This document shows positions 20,818 through 35,661 of a stretch of 64,000 bases of DNA, one piece after another (position 1 is the first letter of the stretch; every line of letters begins with the position of its first letter). The notes under the pieces were generated by a model. That model was not told the DNA's origin and did no database searches. It saw only the letters and a program-made list of their open reading frames with translations. The position numbers and the translations under genes were made by a program. The DNA comes from Oscheius dolichura (lineage: Eukaryota > Nematoda > Chromadorea > Rhabditida > Rhabditidae), in assembly GCA_932521035.1 (NCBI GenBank), contig OW051494.1, positions 10,774,001 to 10,838,000 of the forward strand, read 5' to 3'.

Positions 20818-23805
20818 CGCTGGTGGTGGTTTCACTGGGGTCTCCGGTGGACGCGTACTTTTTGTTACATTTTTTACGCTGGTGGTGGTTTCACTGGGGT
20901 CTCCGGTGGACGCGTACTTTTTGTTACATTTTTTACGCTGGTGATGGATTCAGCAGGGTCGTGGAATGTTCCGAGGGGCTCAGCGGTGGACGCGTACTTT
21001 TTGTTACATTTTTTACGCTGGTGGAATGTTCTGATTGGGTCTGCGGTGGACGCGTACTTTTTGTTACATTTTTTACGCTGGTGGTGTCTTCAGTGGGGTC
21101 GTGGAATGTTCCGGGGGGCTTTGCGGTGGACGCGTACTTTTTGTTACATTTTTTACGCTGGTGATGGATTCAGCAGGGTCGTGGAATGTTCCGAGGGGCT
21201 CTGCGGTGGACGCGTACTTTTTGTTACATTTTTTACGCTGGTGGAATGTTCTGATTGGGTCTGCGGTGGACGCGTACTTTTTGTTACATTTTTTACGCTG
21301 GTGGTGGTTTCACTGGGGTCTCCGGTGGACGCGTACATTTTGTTACATTTTTTACGCTGGTGGTGGATTCAGCGGGGTCGTGGAATGTTCCGAGGGGCTC
21401 TGCGGTGGACGCGTACTTTTTGTTACATTTTTTACGCTGGTGGTGTCTTCAGTGGGGTCGTGGAATGTTCCGAGGGGCTTTGCGGTGGACGCGTACTTTT
21501 TGTTACATTTTTTACGCTGGTGGAATGTTCTGATTGGGTCTGCGGTGGACGCGTACTTTTTGTTACATTTTTTACGCTGGTGGAATGTTCTGATTGGGTC
21601 TGCGGTGGACGCGTACTTTTTGTTACATTTTTTACGCTGGTGGTGGTTTCACTGGGGTCTCCGGTGGACGCGTACATTTTGTTACATTTTTTACGCTGGT
21701 GGTGGATTCAGCGGGGTCGTGGAATGTTCCGAGGGGCTCTGCGGTGGACGCGTACTTTTTGTTACATTTTTTACGCTGGTGGTGTCTTCAGTGGGGTCGT
21801 GGAATGTTCCGAGGGGCTTTGCGGTGGACGCGTACTTTTTGTTACATTTTTTACGCTGGTGGAATGTTCTGATTGGGTCTGCGGTGGACGCGTACTTTTT
21901 GTTACATTTTTTACGCTGGTGGAATGTTCTGATTGGGTCTGCGGTGGACGCGTACTTTTTGTTACATTTTTTACGCTGGTGGTGGTTTCACTGGGGTCTC
22001 CGGTGGACGCGTACTTTTTGTTACATTTTTTACGCTGGTGGTGGTTTCACTGGGGTCTCCGGTGGACGCGTACTTTTTGTTACATTTTTTACGCTGGTGA
22101 TGGATTCAGCAGGGTCGTGGAATGTTCCGAGGGGCTCAGCGGTGGACGCGTACTTTTTGTTACATTTTTTACGCTGGTGGAATGTTCTGATTGGGTCTGC
22201 GGTGGACGCGTACTTTTTGTTACATTTTTTACGCTGGTGGTGTCTTCAGTGGGGTCGTGGAATGTTCCGGGGGGCTTTGCGGTGGACGCGTACTTTTTGT
22301 TACATTTTTTACGCTGGTGGTGGTTTCACTGGGGTCTCCGGTGGACGCGTACTTTTTGTTACATTTTTTACGCTGGTGGTGGTTTCACTGGGGTCTCCGG
22401 TGGACGCGTACTTTTTGTTACATTTTTTACGCTGGTGATGGATTCAGCAGGGTCGTGGAATGTTCCGAGGGGCTCAGCGGTGGACGCGTACTTTTTGTTA
22501 CATTTTTTACGCTGGTGGAATGTTCTGATTGGGTCTGCGGTGGACGCGTACTTTTTGTTACATTTTTTACGCTGGTGGTGTCTTCAGTGGGGTCGTGGAA
22601 TGTTCCGGGGGGCTTTGCGGTGGACGCGTACTTTTTGTTACATTTTTTACGCTGGTGATGGATTCAGCAGGGTCGTGGAATGTTCCGAGGGGCTCTGCGG
22701 TGGACGCGTACTTTTTGTTACATTTTTTACGCTGGTGGAATGTTCTGATTGGGTCTGCGGTGGACGCGTACTTTTTGTTACATTTTTTACGCTGGTGGTG
22801 GTTTCACTGGGGTCTCCGGTGGACGCGTACATTTTGTTACATTTTTTACGCTGGTGGTGGATTCAGCGGGGTCGTGGAATGTTCCGAGGGGCTCTGCGGT
22901 GGACGCGTACTTTTTGTTACATTTTTTACGCTGGTGGTGTCTTCAGTGGGGTCGTGGAATGTTCCGAGGGGCTTTGCGGTGGACGCGTACTTTTTGTTAC
23001 ATTTTTTACGCTGGTGGAATGTTCTGATTGGGTCTGCGGTGGACGCGTACTTTTTGTTACATTTTTTACGCTGGTGGAATGTTCTGATTGGGTCTGCGGT
23101 GGACGCGTACTTTTTGTTACATTTTTTACGCTGGTGGTGGTTTCACTGGGGTCTCCGGTGGACGCGTACATTTTGTTACATTTTTTACGCTGGTGGTGGA
23201 TTCAGCGGGGTCGTGGAATGTTCCGAGGGGCTCTGCGGTGGACGCGTACTTTTTGTTACATTTTTTACGCTGGTGGTGTCTTCAGTGGGGTCGTGGAATG
23301 TTCCGAGGGGCTTTGCGGTGGACGCGTACTTTTTGTTACATTTTTTACGCTGGTGGAATGTTCTGATTGGGTCTGCGGTGGACGCGTACTTTTTGTTACA
23401 TTTTTTACGCTGGTGGAATGTTCTGATTGGGTCTGCGGTGGACGCGTACTTTTTGTTACATTTTTTACGCTGGTGGTGGTTTCACTGGGGTCTCCGGTGG
23501 ACGCGTACTTTTTGTTACATTTTTTACGCTGGTGGTGGTTTCACTGGGGTCTCCGGTGGACGCGTACTTTTTGTTACATTTTTTACGCTGGTGATGGATT
23601 CAGCAGGGTCGTGGAATGTTCCGAGGGGCTCAGCGGTGGACGCGTACTTTTTGTTACATTTTTTACGCTGGTGGAATGTTCTGATTGGGTCTGCGGTGGA
23701 CGCGTACTTTTTGTTACATTTTTTACGCTGGTGGTGTCTTCAGTGGGGTCGTGGAATGTTCCGGGGGGCTTTGCGGTGGACGCGTACTTTTTGTTACATT
23801 TTTTA
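20818..23805. repeat. 1,494-bp tandem higher-order duplication in array 3
   Basis: The approximate copies are 20818-22311 and 22312-23805. Private markers recur at +1494 bp: GGGGCTCAGCGG near 20981 and 22475, GTTCCGGGGGGC near 21111 and 22605, GCGTACATTTTG near 21331/22825 and 21670/23164. Within it there is also a 1,156-bp and 338-bp sub-spacing of the same markers, so duplications are nested. A further partial copy follows to about 24270. Confidence 0.85.
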
Positions 23806-26800
23806 CGCTGGTGATGGATTCAGCAGGGTCGTGGAATGTTCCGAGGGGCTCTGCGGTGGACGCGTACTTTTTGTTACATTTTTTACGCTGGTGGAATGTT
23901 CTGATTGGGTCTGCGGTGGACGCGTACTTTTTGTTACATTTTTTACGCTGGTGGTGGTTTCACTGGGGTCTCCGGTGGACGCGTACATTTTGTTACATTT
24001 TTTACGCTGGTGGTGGATTCAGCGGGGTCGTGGAATGTTCCGAGGGGCTCTGCGGTGGACGCGTACTTTTTGTTACATTTTTTACGCTGGTGGTGTCTTC
24101 AGTGGGGTCGTGGAATGTTCCGAGGGGCTTTGCGGTGGACGCGTACTTTTTGTTACATTTTTTACGCTGGTGGAATGTTCTGATTGGGTCTGCGGTGGAC
24201 GCGTACTTTTTGTTACATTTTTTACGCTGGTGGTGGTTTCACTGGGGTCTCCGGTGGACGCGTACATTTTGTTACATTTTTTACGCTGGTGGTGGATTCA
24301 GCAGGGTCGTAGAATGTTCCGAGGGGCTCTGCGGTGGACGCGTACTTTTTGTTACATTTTTTACGCTGGTGGTGGTTTCACTGGGGTCTCCGGTGGACGC
24401 GTACTTTTTGTTACATTTTTTACGCTGGTGGAATGTTCTGATTGGGTCTGCGGTGGACGCGTACTTTTTGTTACATTTTTTACGCTGGTGATGGATTCAG
24501 CAGGGTCGTGGAATGTTCCGAGGGGCTCTGCGGTGGACGCGTACTTTTTGTTACATTTTTTACGCTGGTGGAATGTTCTGATTGGGTCTGCGGTGGACGC
24601 GTACTTTTTGTTACATTTTTTACGCTGGTGGAATGTTCTGATTGGGTCTGCGGTGGACGCGTACTTTTTGTTACATTTTTTACGCTGGTGGTGTCTTCAG
24701 TGGGGTCGTGGAATGTTCCGAGGGGCTCTGCGGTGGACGCGTACTTTTTGTTACATTTTTTACGCTGGTGGAATGTTCTGATTGGGTCTGCGGTGGACGC
24801 GTACTTTTTGTTACATTTTTTACGCTGGTGGAATGTTCCGAGGGGCTCTTCGGTGGACGCGTACTTTTTGTTACATTTTTTACGCTGGTGGAATGTTCCG
24901 AGGGGCTCTTCGGTGGACGCGTACTTTTTGTTACATTTTTTACGCTGGTGGTGTCTTCAGCGGGGTCGTGGAATGTTCCGAGGGGCTCTGCGGTGGACGC
25001 GTACTTTTTGTTACATTTTTTACGCTGGTGGTGTCTTCAGTGGGGTCGTGGAATGTTCCGAGGGGCTTTGCGGTGGACGCGTACTTTTTGTTACATTTTT
25101 TACGCTGGTGGAATGTTCTGATTGGGTCTGCGGTGGACGCGTACTTTTTGTTACATTTTTTACGCTGGTGGAATGTTCTGATTGGGTCTGCGGTGGACGC
25201 GTACTTTTTGTTACATTTTTTACGCTGGTGATGGATTCAGCAGGGTCGTGGAATGTTCCGAGGGGCTCAGCGGTGGACGCGTACTTTTTGTTACATTTTT
25301 TACGCTGGTGGAATGTTCTGATTGGGTCTGCGGTGGACGCGTACTTTTTGTTACATTTTTTACGCTGGTGGTGTCTTCAGTGGGGTCGTGGAATGTTCCG
25401 AGGGGCTTTGCGGTGGACGCGTACTTTTTGTTACATTTTTTACGCTGGTGATGGATTCAGCAGGGTCGTGGAATGTTCCGAGGGGCTCTGCGGTGGACGC
25501 GTACTTTTTGTTACATTTTTTACGCTGGTGGTGGTTTCACTGGGGTCTCCGGTGGACGCGTACTTTTTGTTACATTTTTTACGCTGGTGGAATGTTCTGA
25601 TTGGGTCTGCGGTGGACGCGTACTTTTTGTTACATTTTTTACGCTGGTGGTGTCTTCAGTGGGGTCGTGGAATGTTCCGAGGGGCTTTGCGGTGGACGCG
25701 TACTTTTTGTTACATTTTTTACGCTGGTGGTGGTTTCACTGGGGTCTCCGGTGGACGCGTACTTTTTGTTACATTTTTTACGCTGGTGGTGTCTTCAGTG
25801 GGGTCGTAGAATGTTCCGAGGGGCTCTGCGGTGGACGCGTACTTTTTGTTACATTTTTTACGCTGGTGGTGGTTTCACTGGGGTCTCCGGTGGACGCGTA
25901 CTTTTTGTTACATTTTTTACGCTGGTGGTGTCTTCAGTGGGGTCGTGGAATGTTCCGAGGGGCTCTGCGGTGGACGCGTACTTTTTGTTACATTTTTTAC
26001 GCTGGTGGAATGTTCTGATTGGGTCTGCGGTGGACGCGTACTTTTTGTTACATTTTTTACGCTGGTGGTGGTTTCACTGGGGTCTCCGGTGGACGCGTAC
26101 TTTTTGTTACATTTTTTACGCTGGTGGTGGATTCAGCGGGGTCGTGGAATGTTCCGAGGGGCTCTGCGGTGGACGCGTACTTTTTGTTACATTTTTTACG
26201 CTGGTGGTGGTTTCACTGGGGTCTCCGGTGGACGCGTACTTTTTGTTACATTTTTTACGCTGGTGGTGGATTCAGCGGGGTCGTGGAATGTTCCGAGGGG
26301 CTCTTCGGTGGACGCGTACTTTTTGTTACATTTTTTACGCTGGTGGAATGTTCTGATTGGGTCTGCGGTGGACGCGTACTTTTTGTTACATTTTTTACGC
26401 TGGTGGAATGTTCCGAGGGGCTCTTCGGTGGACGCGTACTTTTTGTTACATTTTTTACGCTGGTGGAATGTTCCTAGGGGCTTTGCGGTGGACGCGTACT
26501 TTTTGTTACATTTTTTACGCTGGTGGTGGATTCAGCGGGGTCGTGGAATGTTCCGAGGGGCTCTGCGGTGGACGCGTACTTTTTGTTACATTTTTTACGC
26601 TGGTGGTGGATTCAGCGGGGTCGTGGAATGTTCCGAGGGGCTTTGCGGTGGACGCGTACTTTTTGTTACATTTTTTACGCTGGTGGAATGTTCTGATTGG
26701 GTCTGCGGTGGACGCGTACTTTTTGTTACATTTTTTACGCTGGTGGAATGTTCTGATTGGGTCTGCGGTGGACGCGTACTTTTTGTTACATTTTTTACGC

Positions 26801-29800
26801 TGGTGGAATGTTCTGATTGGGTCTGCGGTGGACGCGTACTTTTTGTTACATTTTTTACGCTGGTGGTGGTTTCACTGGGGTCTCCGGTGGACGCGTACTT
26901 TTTGTTACATTTTTTACGCTGGTGGTGGTTTCACTGGGGTCTCCGGTGGACGCGTACTTTTTGTTACATTTTTTACGCTGGTGATGGATTCAGCAGGGTC
27001 GTGGAATGTTCCGAGGGGCTCTGCGGTGGACGCGTACTTTTTGTTACATTTTTTACGCTGGTGGAATGTTCTGATTGGGTCTGCGGTGGACGCGTACTTT
27101 TTGTTACATTTTTTACGCTGGTGGTGGTTTCACTGGGGTCTCCGGTGGACGCGTACTTTTTGTTACATTTTTTACGCTGGTGGTGGATTCAGCGGGGTCG
27201 TGGAATGTTCCGAGGGGCTCTGCGGTGGACGCGTACTTTTTGTTACATTTTTTACGCTGGTGGTGTCTTCAGTGGGGTCGTGGAATGTTCCGAGGGGCTT
27301 TGCGGTGGACGCGTACTTTTTGTTACATTTTTTACGCTGGTGGTGGATTCAGCAGGGTCGTAGAATGTTCCGAGGGGCTCTGCGGTGGACGCGTACTTTT
27401 TGTTACATTTTTTACGCTGGTGGTGGTTTCACTGGGGTCTCCGGTGGACGCGTACTTTTTGTTACATTTTTTACGCTGGTGGAATGTTCTGATTGGGTCT
27501 GCGGTGGACGCGTACTTTTTGTTACATTTTTTACGCTGGTGGTGGATTCAGCGGGGTCGTGGAATGTTCCGTGGGGCTTTGCGGTGGACGCGTACTTTTT
27601 GTTACATTTTTTACGCTGGTGATGGATTCAGCAGGGTCGTGGAATGTTCCGAGGGGCTCTGCGGTGGACGCGTACTTTTTGTTACATTTTTTACGCTGGT
27701 GGAATGTTCTGATTGGGTCTGCGGTGGACGCGTACTTTTTGTTACATTTTTTACGCTGGTGGAATGTTCTGATTGGGTCTGCGGTGGACGCGTACTTTTT
27801 GTTACATTTTTTACGCTGGTGGTGGTTTCACTGGGGTCTCCGGTGGACGCGTACTTTTTGTTACATTTTTTACGCTGGTGATGGATTCAGCAGGGTCGTG
27901 GAATGTTCCGAGGGGCTCTGCGGTGGACGCGTACGTTTTGTTACATTTTTTACGCTGGTGGAATGTTCTGATTGGGTCTGCGGTGGACGCGTACTTTTTG
28001 TTACATTTTTTACGCTGGTGGTGGTTTCACTGGGGTCTCCGGTGGACGCGTACTTTTTGTTACATTTTTTACGCTGGTGGTGGATTCAGCGGGGTCGTGG
28101 AATGTTCCGAGGGGCTCTGCGGTGGACGCGTACTTTTTGTTACATTTTTTACGCTGGTGGTGGATTCAGCAGGGTCGTAGAATGTTCCGAGGGGCTCTGC
28201 GGTGGACGCGTACTTTTTGTTACATTTTTTACGCTGGTGGAATGTTCTGATTGGGTCTGCGGTGGACGCGTACTTTTTGTTACATTTTTTACGCTGGTGG
28301 TGGTTTCACTGGGGTCTCCGGTGGACGCGTACTTTTTGTTACATTTTTTACGCTGGTGGTGGATTCAGCGGGGTCGTGGAATGTCCCGAGGGGCTCTGCG
28401 GTGGACGCGTACTCTTTGTTACATTTTTTACGCTGGTGGTGGTTTCACTGGGGTCTCCGGTGGACGCGTACTTTTTGTTACATTTTTTACGCTGGTGGTG
28501 GATTCAGTGGGGTCGTGGAATGTTCCGAGGGGCTCTGCGGTGGACGCGTACTTTTTGTTACATTTTTTACGCTGGTGGAATGTTCTGATTGGGTCTGCGG
28601 TGGACGCGTACTTTTTGTTACATTTTTTACGCTGGTGGTGGATTCAGTGGGGTCGTGGAATGTTCCGAGGGGCTCTGCGGTGGACGCGTACTTTTTGTTA
28701 CATTTTTTACGCTGGTGGTGGATTCAGCGGGGTCGTGGAATGTTCCGAGGGGCTCTGCGGTGGACGCGTACTTTTTGTTACATTTTTTACGCTGGTGGTG
28801 GATTCAGCGGGGTCGTGGAATGTTCCGAGGGGCTCTGCGGTGGACGCGTACTTTTTGTTACATTTTTTACGCTGGTGGTGGATTCAGCGGGGTCGTGGAA
28901 TGTTCCGAGGGGCTCTGCGGTGGACGCGTACTTTTTGTTACATTTTTTACGCTGGTGGTGGATTCAGCGGGGTCGTGGAATGTTCCGAGGGGCTCTGCGG
29001 TGGACGCGTACTTTTTGTTACATTTTTTACGCTGGTGGTGGTTTCACTGGGGTCTCCGGTGGACGCGTACTTTTTGTTACATTTTTTACGCTGGTGGTGG
29101 TTTCACTGGGGTCTCCGGTGGACGCGTACTTTTTGTTACATTTTTTACGCTGGTGGTGGATTCAGCGGGGTCGTGGAATGTTCCGAGGGGCTCTGCGGTG
29201 GACGCGTACTTTTTGTTACATTTTTTACGCTGGTGGTGGATTCAGCGGGGTCGTGGAATGTTCCGAGGGGCTCTGCGGTGGACGCGTACTTTTTGTTACA
29301 TTTTTTACGCTGGTGGTGGATTCAGTGGGGTCGTGGAATGTTCCGAGGGGCTCTGCGGTGGACGCGTACTTTTTGTTACATTTTTTACGCTGGTGGAATG
29401 TTCTGATTGGGTCTGCGGTGGACGCGTACTTTTTGTTACATTTTTTACGCTGGTGGTGGATTCAGTGGGGTCGTGGAATGTTCCGAGGGGCTCTGCGGTG
29501 GACGCGTACTTTTTGTTACATTTTTTACGCTGGTGGTGGATTCAGCGGGGTCGTGGAATGTTCCGAGGGGCTCTGCGGTGGACGCGTACTTTTTGTTACA
29601 TTTTTTACGCTGGTGGTGGATTCAGCGGGGTCGTGGAATGTTCCGAGGGGCTCTGCGGTGGACGCGTACTTTTTGTTACATTTTTTACGCTGGTGGTGGA
29701 TTCAGCGGGGTCGTGGAATGTTCCGAGGGGCTCTGCGGTGGACGCGTACTTTTTGTTACATTTTTTACGCTGGTGGAATGTTCTGATTGGGTCTGCGGTG

Positions 29801-30244
29801 GACGCGTACTTTTTGTTACATTTTTTACGCTGGTGGTGGTTTCACTGGGGTCTCCGGTGGACGCGTACTTTTTGTTACATTTTTTACGCTGGTGGTGGAT
29901 TCAGCGGGGTCGTGGAATGTTTCGAGGGGCTCTGCGGTGGACGCGTACTTTTTGTTACATTTTTTACGCTGGTGGTGTCTTCAGTGGGGTCGTGGAATGT
30001 TCCGAGGGGCTTTGCGGTGGACGCGTACTTTTTGTTACATTTTTTACGCTGGTGGTGGATTCAGCAGGGTCGTAGAATGTTCCGAGGGGCTCTGCGGTGG
30101 ACGCGTACTTTTTGTTACATTTTTTACGCTGGTGGTGGTTTCACTGGGGTCTCCGGTGGACGCGTACTTTTTGTTACATTTTTTACGCTGGTGGAATGTT
30201 CTGATTGGGTCTGCGGTGGACGCGTACTTTTTGTTACATTTTTT

Positions 30245-33200
30245 ACGCTGGTGGTGGATTCAGCGGGGTCGTGGAATGTTCCGAGGGGCTCTGCGGTGGA
30301 CGCGTACTTTTTGTTACATTTTTTACGCTGGTGGTGGTTTCACTGGGGTCTCCGGTGGACGCGTACTTTTTGTTACATTTTTTACGCTGGTGGTGGATTC
30401 AGTGGGGTCGTGGAATGTTCCGAGGGGCTCTGCGGTGGACGCGTACTTTTTGTTACATTTTTTACGCTGGTGGAATGTTCTGATTGGGTCTGCGGTGGAC
30501 GCGTACTTTTTGTTACATTTTTTACGCTGGTGGTGGATTCAGTGGGGTCGTGGAATGTTCCGAGGGGCTCTGCGGTGGACGCGTACTTTTTGTTACATTT
30601 TTTACGCTGGTGGTGGATTCAGCGGGGTCGTGGAATGTTCCGAGGGGCTCTGCGGTGGACGCGTACTTTTTGTTACATTTTTTACGCTGGTGGTGGATTC
30701 AGCGGGGTCGTGGAATGTTCCGAGGGGCTCTGCGGTGGACGCGTACTTTTTGTTACATTTTTTACGCTGGTGGTGGATTCAGCGGGGTCGTGGAATGTTC
30801 CGAGGGGCTCTGCGGTGGACGCGTACTTTTTGTTACATTTTTTACGCTGGTGGTGGATTCAGCGGGGTCGTGGAATGTTCCGAGGGGCTCTGCGGTGGAC
30901 GCGTACTTTTTGTTACATTTTTTACGCTGGTGGTGGATTCAGCGGGGTCGTGGAATGTTCCGAGGGGCTCTGCGGTGGACGCGTACTTTTTGTTACATTT
31001 TTTACGCTGGTGGTGGTTTCACTGGGGTCTCCGGTGGACGCGTACTTTTTGTTACATTTTTTACGCTGGTGGTGGTTTCACTGGGGTCTCCGGTGGACGC
31101 GTACTTTTTGTTACATTTTTTACGCTGGTGGTGGATTCAGCGGGGTCGTGGAATGTTCCGAGGGGCTCTGCGGTGGACGCGTACTTTTTGTTACATTTTT
31201 TACGCTGGTGGTGGATTCAGCGGGGTCGTGGAATGTTCCGAGGGGCTCTGCGGTGGACGCGTACTTTTTGTTACATTTTTTACGCTGGTGGTGGTTTCAC
31301 TGGGGTCTCCGGTGGACGCGTACTTTTTGTTACATTTTTTACGCTGGTGGTGGTTTCACTGGGGTCTCCGGTGGACGCGTACTTTTTGTTACATTTTTTA
31401 CGCTGGTGGTGGATTCAGCGGGGTCGTGGAATGTTCCGAGGGGCTCTGCGGTGGACGCGTACTTTTTGTTACATTTTTTACGCTGGTGGTGGTTTCACTG
31501 GGGTCTCCGGTGGACGCGTACTTTTTGTTACATTTTTTACGCTGGTGGTGGATTCAGTGGGGTCGTGGAATGTTCCGAGGGGCTCTGCGGTGGACGCGTA
31601 CTTTTTGTTACATTTTTTACGCTGGTGGTGGTTTCACTGGGGTCTCCGGTGGACGCGTACTTTTTGTTACATTTTTTACGCTGGTGGTGGATTCAGTGGG
31701 GTCGTGGAATGTTCCGAGGGGCTCTGCGGTGGACGCGTACTTTTTGTTACATTTTTTACGCTGGTGGTGGATTCAGCGGGGTCGTGGAATGTTCCGAGGG
31801 GCTCTGCGGTGGACGCGTACTTTTTGTTACATTTTTTACGCTGGTGGTGGATTCAGCGGGGTCGTGGAATGTTCCGAGGGGCTCTGCGGTGGACGCGTAC
31901 TTTTTGTTACATTTTTTACGCTGGTGGTGGTTTCACTGGGGTCTCCGGTGGACGCGTACTTTTTGTTACATTTTTTACGCTGGTGGTGGTTTCACTGGGG
32001 TCTCCGGTGGACGCGTACTTTTTGTTACATTTTTTACGCTGGTGGTGGATTCAGCGGGGTCGTGGAATGTTCCGAGGGGCTCTGCGGTGGACGCGTACTT
32101 TTTGTTACATTTTTTACGCTGGTGGTGTCTTCAGTGGGGTCGTGGAATGTTCCGAGGGGCTTTGCGGTGGACGCGTACTTTTTGTTACATTTTTTACGCT
32201 GGTGGTGGATTCAGCAGGGTCGTAGAATGTTCCGAGGGGCTCTGCGGTGGACGCGTACTTTTTGTTACATTTTTTACGCTGGTGGTGGTTTCACTGGGGT
32301 CTCCGGTGGACGCGTACTTTTTGTTACATTTTTTACGCTGGTGGAATGTTCTGATTGGGTCTGCGGTGGACGCGTACTTTTTGTTACATTTTTTACGCTG
32401 GTGGTGGATTCAGCGGGGTCGTGGAATGTTCCGAGGGGCTTTGCGGTGGACGCGTACTTTTTGTTACATTTTTTACGCTGGTGGAATGTTCTGATTGGGT
32501 CTGCGGTGGACGCGTACTTTTTGTTACATTTTTTACGCTGGTGGTGGTTTCACTGGGGTCTCCGGTGGACGCGTACTTTTTGTTACATTTTTTACGCTGG
32601 TGGTGGATTCAGTGGGGTCGTGGAATGTTCCGAGGGGCTCTGCGGTGGACGCGTACTTTTTGTTACATTTTTTACGCTGGTGGTGGTTTCACTGGGGTCT
32701 CCGGTGGACGCGTACTTTTTGTTACATTTTTTACGCTGGTGGTGGATTCAGTGGGGTCGTGGAATGTTCCGAGGGGCTCTGCGGTGGACGCGTACTTTTT
32801 GTTACATTTTTTACGCTGGTGGAATGTTCTGATTGGGTCTGCGGTGGACGCGTACTTTTTGTTACATTTTTTACGCTGGTGGTGGATTCAGTGGGGTCGT
32901 GGAATGTTCCGAGGGGCTCTGCGGTGGACGCGTACTTTTTGTTACATTTTTTACGCTGGTGGTGGATTCAGCGGGGTCGTGGAATGTTCCGAGGGGCTCT
33001 GCGGTGGACGCGTACTTTTTGTTACATTTTTTACGCTGGTGGTGGATTCAGCGGGGTCGTGGAATGTTCCGAGGGGCTCTGCGGTGGACGCGTACTTTTT
33101 GTTACATTTTTTACGCTGGTGGTGGATTCAGCGGGGTCGTGGAATGTTCCGAGGGGCTCTGCGGTGGACGCGTACTTTTTGTTACATTTTTTACGCTGGT

Positions 33201-34879
33201 GGTGGATTCAGCGGGGTCGTGGAATGTTCCGAGGGGCTCTGCGGTGGACGCGTACTTTTTGTTACATTTTTTACGCTGGTGGTGGATTCAGCGGGGTCGT
33301 GGAATGTTCCGAGGGGCTCTGCGGTGGACGCGTACTTTTTGTTACATTTTTTACGCTGGTGGTGGTTTCACTGGGGTCTCCGGTGGACGCGTACTTTTTG
33401 TTACATTTTTTACGCTGGTGGTGGTTTCACTGGGGTCTCCGGTGGACGCGTACTTTTTGTTACATTTTTTACGCTGGTGGTGGATTCAGCGGGGTCGTGG
33501 AATGTTCCGAGGGGCTCTGCGGTGGACGCGTACTTTTTGTTACATTTTTTACGCTGGTGGTGGATTCAGCGGGGTCGTGGAATGTTCCGAGGGGCTCTGC
33601 GGTGGACGCGTACTTTTTGTTACATTTTTTACGCTGGTGGTGGTTTCACTGGGGTCTCCGGTGGACGCGTACTTTTTGTTACATTTTTTACGCTGGTGGT
33701 GGTTTCACTGGGGTCTCCGGTGGACGCGTACTTTTTGTTACATTTTTTACGCTGGTGGTGGATTCAGCGGGGTCGTGGAATGTTCCGAGGGGCTCTGCGG
33801 TGGACGCGTACTTTTTGTTACATTTTTTACGCTGGTGGTGGTTTCACTGGGGTCTCCGGTGGACGCGTACTTTTTGTTACATTTTTTACGCTGGTGGTGG
33901 ATTCAGTGGGGTCGTGGAATGTTCCGAGGGGCTCTGCGGTGGACGCGTACTTTTTGTTACATTTTTTACGCTGGTGGTGGTTTCACTGGGGTCTCCGGTG
34001 GACGCGTACTTTTTGTTACATTTTTTACGCTGGTGGTGGATTCAGTGGGGTCGTGGAATGTTCCGAGGGGCTCTGCGGTGGACGCGTACTTTTTGTTACA
34101 TTTTTTACGCTGGTGGTGGATTCAGCGGGGTCGTGGAATGTTCCGAGGGGCTCTGCGGTGGACGCGTACTTTTTGTTACATTTTTTACGCTGGTGGTGGA
34201 TTCAGCGGGGTCGTGGAATGTTCCGAGGGGCTCTGCGGTGGACGCGTACTTTTTGTTACATTTTTTACGCTGGTGGTGGTTTCACTGGGGTCTCCGGTGG
34301 ACGCGTACTTTTTGTTACATTTTTTACGCTGGTGGTGGTTTCACTGGGGTCTCCGGTGGACGCGTACTTTTTGTTACATTTTTTACGCTGGTGGTGGATT
34401 CAGCGGGGTCGTGGAATGTTCCGAGGGGCTCTGCGGTGGACGCGTACTTTTTGTTACATTTTTTACGCTGGTGGTGTCTTCAGTGGGGTCGTGGAATGTT
34501 CCGAGGGGCTTTGCGGTGGACGCGTACTTTTTGTTACATTTTTTACGCTGGTGGTGGATTCAGCAGGGTCGTAGAATGTTCCGAGGGGCTCTGCGGTGGA
34601 CGCGTACTTTTTGTTACATTTTTTACGCTGGTGGTGGTTTCACTGGGGTCTCCGGTGGACGCGTACTTTTTGTTACATTTTTTACGCTGGTGGAATGTTC
34701 TGATTGGGTCTGCGGTGGACGCGTACTTTTTGTTACATTTTTTACGCTGGTGGTGGATTCAGCGGGGTCGTGGAATGTTCCGAGGGGCTTTGCGGTGGAC
34801 GCGTACTTTTTGTTACATTTTTTACGCTGGTGGAATGTTCTGATTGGGTCTGCGGTGGACGCGTACTTTTTGTTACATT
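30245..34879. repeat. 2,349-bp tandem higher-order duplication in array 3
   Basis: The unit order from about 30245 to 32530 repeats from about 32594 to 34879 at an offset of 2349 bp. It includes a long run of A units, paired B units, and the ordered set TCTTCAGTGG unit, CAGCAGGGTCGTAG unit, B, C, A (CTTTGC), C near the end. One difference seen is CAGCGG versus CAGTGG in the first unit. Identity was judged from unit order, not from a computed alignment. Confidence 0.82.
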
Positions 34880-35661
34880 TTTTACGCTGGTGGAATGTTC
34901 TGATTGGGTCTGCGGTGGACGCGTACTTTTTGTTATATTTTTTACGCTGGTGGTGGATTCAGCGGGGTCGTGGAATGTTCCGAGGGGCTCTGCGGTGGAC
35001 GCGTACTTTTTGTTACATTTTTTACGCTGGTGGTGGATTCAGCGGGGTCGTGGAATGTTCCGAGGGGCTCTGCGGTGGACGCGTACTTTTTGTTACATTT
35101 TTTACGCTGGTGGTGTCTTCAGTGGGGTCGTGGAATGTTCCGAGGGGCTTTGCGGTGGACGCGTACTTTTTGTTACATTTTTTACGCTGGTGGTGGATTC
35201 AGCAGGGTCGTAGAATGTTCCGAGGGGCTCTGCGGTGGACGCGTACTTTTTGTTACATTTTTTACGCTGGTGGTGGTTTCACTGGGGTCTCCGGTGGACG
35301 CGTACTTTTTGTTACATTTTTTACGCTGGTGGAATGTTCTGATTGGGTCTGCGGTGGACGCGTACTTTTTGTTACATTTTTTACGCTGGTGGTGGATTCA
35401 GCGGGGTCGTGGAATGTTCCGAGGGGCTTTGCGGTGGACGCGTACTTTTTGTTACATTTTTTACGCTGGTGGAATGTTCTGATTGGGTCTGCGGTGGACG
35501 CGTACTTTTTGTTACATTTTTTACGCTGGTGGAATGTTCTGATTGGGTCTGCGGTGGACGCGTACTTTTTGTTATATTTTTTACGCTGGTGGTGGATTCA
35601 GCGGGGTCGTGGAATGTTCCGAGGGGCTCTGCGGTGGACGCGTACTTTTTGTTACATTTTT
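34384..35661. repeat. 639-bp tandem duplication marked by TTATATTTT
   Basis: The unit order A, TCTTCAGTGG unit, CAGCAGGGTCGTAG unit, B, C, A, C, C, A occurs twice, 639 bp apart. Each copy holds the otherwise unseen variant GTTATATTTT in place of GTTACATTTT, near 34936 and 35575. Confidence 0.83.

Noticed and set aside
21153-24267. Short minus-strand frames starting MYASTGDPS (five copies)
   Set aside because: They arise only where the TACTTTTTG variant is TACATTTTG, which creates a reverse-strand ATG in duplicated blocks; they are duplicates of one point variant.
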